Assembly (NCBI GenBank): GCA_963205525.1
Contig: CAUJJP010000135.1
Span: forward strand, 1 to 8,503
Direction of reading: 5' to 3'
Source of the DNA: Pseudomonadota bacterium
GTDB lineage: Bacteria; Pseudomonadota; Gammaproteobacteria; Burkholderiales; Burkholderiaceae
DNA: 8,503 nucleotides
Shown here: piece by piece, positions 8,113-8,503 of the stretch
How the letters are laid out: every line of letters starts with the position of its first letter
Position numbering within the stretch: position 1 is the first letter of the stretch
Program-made: the position numbers and the translations under genes
Notes under the pieces: generated by a model
What the model was told of the DNA's origin: nothing
Database searches by the model: none
What the model saw: the letters and a program-made list of their open reading frames with translations, nothing else

Positions 8113-8160
8113 GAGCCTGGAGCGCAGCCGGCGGCAGGCGCGCCGGCTGCCGCCAGGCTC
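8113..8160 (-). terminator. Large two-part hairpin directly after the dppA-like stop codon
   Basis: Outer arms GAGCCTGG (8113-8120) and CCAGGCTC (8153-8160) pair perfectly over 8 bp. After a small asymmetric internal loop (3 and 2 nt), inner arms GCAGCCGGCG (8124-8133) and CGCCGGCTGC (8141-8150) pair perfectly over 10 bp around a 7-nt loop. The structure begins at the very next base after the TGA of the minus-strand gene. There is no run of U on either strand, so it may be a U-less terminator or a 3'-end stabilising structure rather than a classical intrinsic terminator. Confidence 0.7.
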
Positions 8161-8503
8161 TCACTCCTTGATGTCGACGCCGTAGAAGGTGTGGCGACCG
8201 AAGGGGCTGAGCTTGAAGTCGATCACTTCCTTGCGCACGGGCTTGAGCTGCACCGCGTGCGCGATGGTGAACCAGGGCGCCTGCTCCTTGAAGACCACCT
8301 GCGCCTTCTTGTAGAGCTCGGTGCGCTTGGCGACGTTGCTCACCACCTTGGCCTCGAGCACGAGGTCCTCGAAGGGCTTGTAGCAGAACTTGGCGACGTT
8401 GCTGCCGCCGCTCTTGGCCGAGTCGCAGCCCAGCAGCGTGTGCAGGAAGTTGTCGGGGTCGCCGTTGTCGCCGGTCCAGCCGAGCATGCCCATCTGGTGC
8501 TCG
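8161..8503 (-). CDS. dppA: C-terminal part of a DppA-like peptide ABC-transporter binding protein (SBP family 5)
   Basis: About 113 C-terminal residues are visible; the start lies beyond the right edge, and the frame continues through the last bases (EHQ before MGMLGW). The segment MGMLGWTGDNGDPDNFLHTL, then SNVAKFCYKPFEDLV, KRTELYKKAQVVFKEQAPW, IAHAVQLKPVRKEV and the end GRHTFYGVDIKE, closely resembles the end of E. coli DppA. In DppA this region closes the dipeptide site and follows the hinge. The protein is expected to be periplasmic and to deliver dipeptides (in some bacteria also 5-aminolevulinate or haem) to a DppBCDF permease. Permease genes often lie downstream of dppA, but downstream here is a hairpin and then convergent hbd, so they are either elsewhere or absent from this locus. 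The exact ligand is inference. Confidence 0.92.
   Translation of the reverse strand, partial: EHQMGMLGWTGDNGDPDNFLHTLLGCDSAKSGGSNVAKFCYKPFEDLVLEAKVVSNVAKRTELYKKAQVVFKEQAPWFTIAHAVQLKPVRKEVIDFKLSPFGRHTFYGVDIKE

Larger units (their letters stand above)
7856..8160. other. 305-bp intergenic region between hbd and the convergent dppA-like gene
   Basis: The left quarter is repeat copy B, and the last 48 bp form a large hairpin next to the dppA-like stop codon. Between them (7937-8112) no intact gene is visible. A GTG-started frame at 7941 begins like a TPMT-family methyltransferase and then loses all resemblance. A minus-strand frame around 8040-7975 gives a short hydrophobic peptide (LGLWLGVLALPVAG) that might be a scrap of a membrane protein, but I cannot name it. 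Confidence 0.6.

Overview
This is a very GC-rich, gene-dense bacterial chromosomal segment. The gene set points to a betaproteobacterium, most likely Burkholderiales (Rubrivivax/Leptothrix/Comamonadaceae-like). It contains a YgiQ-type radical SAM protein, a PEP-CTERM esterase, a Fur-linked TonB receptor, an Hbd-type dehydrogenase and a DppA-like binding protein. The taxonomic placement is inferred from protein style and composition, not from a marker gene. I see no rRNA, tRNA, CRISPR array or intact mobile element.

Layout. Positions 1-2015 (+) hold most of a YgiQ-family radical SAM protein cut by the left edge. It converges, with only 33 bp between stops, on a class V aminotransferase-fold PLP enzyme (2049-3194, -). 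The 342-bp gap at 3195-3536 holds what looks like a frameshifted scrap of an IS21-type IstB ATPase (minus strand, about 3236-3341). Next comes a secreted SGNH/GDSL esterase with a C-terminal PEP-CTERM anchor (3537-4499, +). It converges on a TonB-dependent iron-complex receptor (4656-6815, -). That receptor is divergent from a 3-hydroxybutyryl-CoA dehydrogenase (7001-7855, +), and the 185-bp space between them carries a credible Fur box at 6910-6928. The gap at 7856-8160 holds a repeat, a possible stub of a TPMT-like methyltransferase, and a large two-part hairpin. The hairpin abuts the stop codon of a DppA-type peptide-binding protein (8161-8503, -), which is cut by the right edge.

How the genes relate. 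There is no operon of functionally linked genes: almost every adjacent pair is convergent or divergent, so this looks like a stretch of independent transcription units. The clearest regulatory inference is iron repression of the TonB receptor.

Most interesting structure. An 84-bp dispersed repeat occurs in opposite orientations at 4575-4658 and 7853-7936, with 4 mismatches. A further 29-bp partial copy lies in tandem at 4549-4577. Both full copies begin exactly at the stop codon of the adjacent gene (TonB receptor and dehydrogenase), so the repeat supplies the TGA. I found no convincing new defence, antibiotic or other multi-gene system; the repeat and the two gene relics are the best leads.
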